DNA from: Anaerolineaceae bacterium
GTDB taxonomy: Bacteria > Chloroflexota > Anaerolineae > Anaerolineales > Villigracilaceae
Length of the DNA stretch: 64,000 nt
Direction: 5' to 3'
NCBI GenBank assembly: GCA_003598975.1
Contig: QZIJ01000036.1
Span: 1-64,000 of the forward strand
In this document: positions 63,340-64,000 of the stretch, one piece after another
Numbering within the stretch: the stretch's first letter is position 1
Layout of the letters: the number at the start of each line of letters is the position of its first letter
Translations under genes and position numbers: made by a program
The notes under the pieces: generated by a model
Seen by the model: the letters and a program-made list of their open reading frames with translations, nothing else
Databases searched by the model: none
What the model was told of the DNA's origin: nothing

Positions 63340-63717
63340 CTATCCCTTCCGAACGACCAGACGGATCAGGCGATCAATTCCCCGGAAGAAACGCCGGATG
63401 GCGTCCTCCAGATAATTGTCTGCCGCAATCCCCGCCGGGCGCAGTTCGATATAGGTCAATCCATCTTCACGCCGACAAGCGACAACGCCTAAGCGGCTCC
63501 GAGATGCCGCGCCCTTGGTTCCGACTGCGCGCCGGAAGGTATAGACGAGACGATCACCTTTCTGCTCAGGCCCCTCGATGGAGGCCGTCGTGATTTCCGG
63601 GTAGGTGGCGGAATAAACATCCCTCACCTGCTCCGGGCTCAGCTCCGTGCCAGGGTCGGGTAATGCGATGCCGTTGTAAGCGAATGAACGCAGCAGCTTC
63701 TGTACGGTAATGGTCAT
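63340..63717 (-). CDS. PRTRC system protein C (prokaryotic ubiquitin-like) with C-terminal extension
   Basis: I start at ATG 63717, with GAGGAGG upstream; the frame is open 28 codons further. The first 69 residues are the PRTRC C domain (SFAYNGIALPDPGTELSPEQ, VRDVYSATYPEITTASIEGP, YTFRRAVGTKG), which Pfam groups as Prok_Ub. Family members that I recall end at about the GTKG, while this protein goes on for 56 residues to a final RKG. The 125-residue product is probably the modifier of the cassette. Confidence 0.85.
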   Translation of the reverse strand: MTITVQKLLRSFAYNGIALPDPGTELSPEQVRDVYSATYPEITTASIEGPEQKGDRLVYTFRRAVGTKGAASRSRLGVVACRREDGLTYIELRPAGIAADNYLEDAIRRFFRGIDRLIRLVVRKG

Positions 63718-63727
63718 GGCCGCCTCC

Positions 63728-64000
63728 TCATGCGAAAAGGTTTTCTTCGGCCTGACTACCCGCCGCTTCCGGCTCGCCGCTTTGCTCATCGTCGCCCTCA
63801 TCGTCAGCCACTGCTGGCTCGATTACTTGGGCACCTTTGCTGATCGCCTTTTCCGCCTTCTTGTTGGCGTCCTTTTTGGCCGCTTCGAGAATGGATCGGG
63901 TCGCTTCGAGCTGTTCGGCAAGTGACTTGTGCTCTTCGGCATAGCTTTTGAGCAATCCGACGAACTGCTCGTCGAGTTCCTCAGCCGTGCCGGTGAGCAC
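63728..64000 (-). CDS. PRTRC system protein E, N-terminus cut by window edge
   Basis: The last 90 residues are seen: LTGTAEELDEQFVGLLKSYA, LAEQLEATRSILEAAKKDAN, a Lys-rich helix and an acidic tail. This is the PRTRC E pattern. The frame continues past base 64000; the GTG there is an inner Val codon, not the start. PRTRC C follows 10 bases after its stop. Confidence 0.82.
   Translation of the reverse strand: MLTGTAEELDEQFVGLLKSYAEEHKSLAEQLEATRSILEAAKKDANKKAEKAISKGAQVIEPAVADDEGDDEQSGEPEAAGSQAEENLFA

Overview
The window reads as a large conjugative plasmid, or a plasmid-like integrative element, of a betaproteobacterium. The host call is an inference from protein style and from the PRTRC, ptx and czc content; no chromosomal marker is present. 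The backbone mixes three lineages. The first is an F-type type IV secretion system (T4SS) whose TraD, DUF4400, MobI-like, FlhDC-like and CI-like genes resemble the SXT/R391-IncC family. The second is a plasmid replicon with RepA, DnaA boxes and 22-bp-spaced iterons, plus an actin-type ParM partition locus. The third is a PRTRC cassette.

Layout: 1-1655, phosphite-type ABC uptake genes (cargo, cut by the left edge). 2.1-15.8 kb, a leftward T4SS operon: lytic transglycosylase, OmpA-like lipoprotein, small membrane protein, traA-L-E-K-B, dsbC, traV, traC, trbI, traF, traH, traG. The genes traW, traU, trbC, traN and the relaxase are not in the window. 16.2-20.6 kb, a rightward four-gene type II CBASS operon (patatin effector, cyclase, E2-E1 fusion, JAMM protease), placed between the DUF4400 gene and the pilus operon. 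20.6-23.8 kb, traD and companions. 23.9-25.2 kb, the origin and repA. 25.6-35.9 kb, a probable defence island: a 1025-residue nuclease/NTPase protein, a YhaN/YhaO (SbcCD-like) pair and a solitary OLD nuclease. 35.9-40.8 kb, mobilisation, partition and control: MobI-like, ParM and partner, FlhDC-like activators divergent from a CI-like repressor, and a TumE/TumA toxin-antitoxin pair. 40.9-43.6 kb, radC, ardC and a Toprim primase-like gene. 44.2-54.1 kb, a heavy-metal efflux island (P1B ATPase, czcCBA, accessory genes). 54.4-59.4 kb, a giant methyltransferase-helicase fusion (DarB-like). 59.5-64 kb, the PRTRC cassette.

Two themes stand out. First, the leaders of radC, ardC, the primase-like gene, the methyltransferase-helicase, the 79-residue gene and PRTRC protein B share one RNA architecture. 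It has an antiterminator-like hairpin, a competing hairpin ending in U residues in most copies, and a helix covering the GGAGG ribosome site, with compensating base changes between copies. It probably belongs to the known radC RNA motif and would place anti-restriction and PRTRC genes in one regulon. Second, the PRTRC cassette holds a ubiquitin-like protein (C), an E2-like protein (B), an E1-like ThiF protein and a JAMM protease (A). The element therefore carries two separate bacterial ubiquitin-like conjugation systems, PRTRC and CBASS Cap2/Cap3. A 27-bp imperfect palindrome also recurs in four intergenic regions next to the tra, rep, par and radC/ardC blocks.
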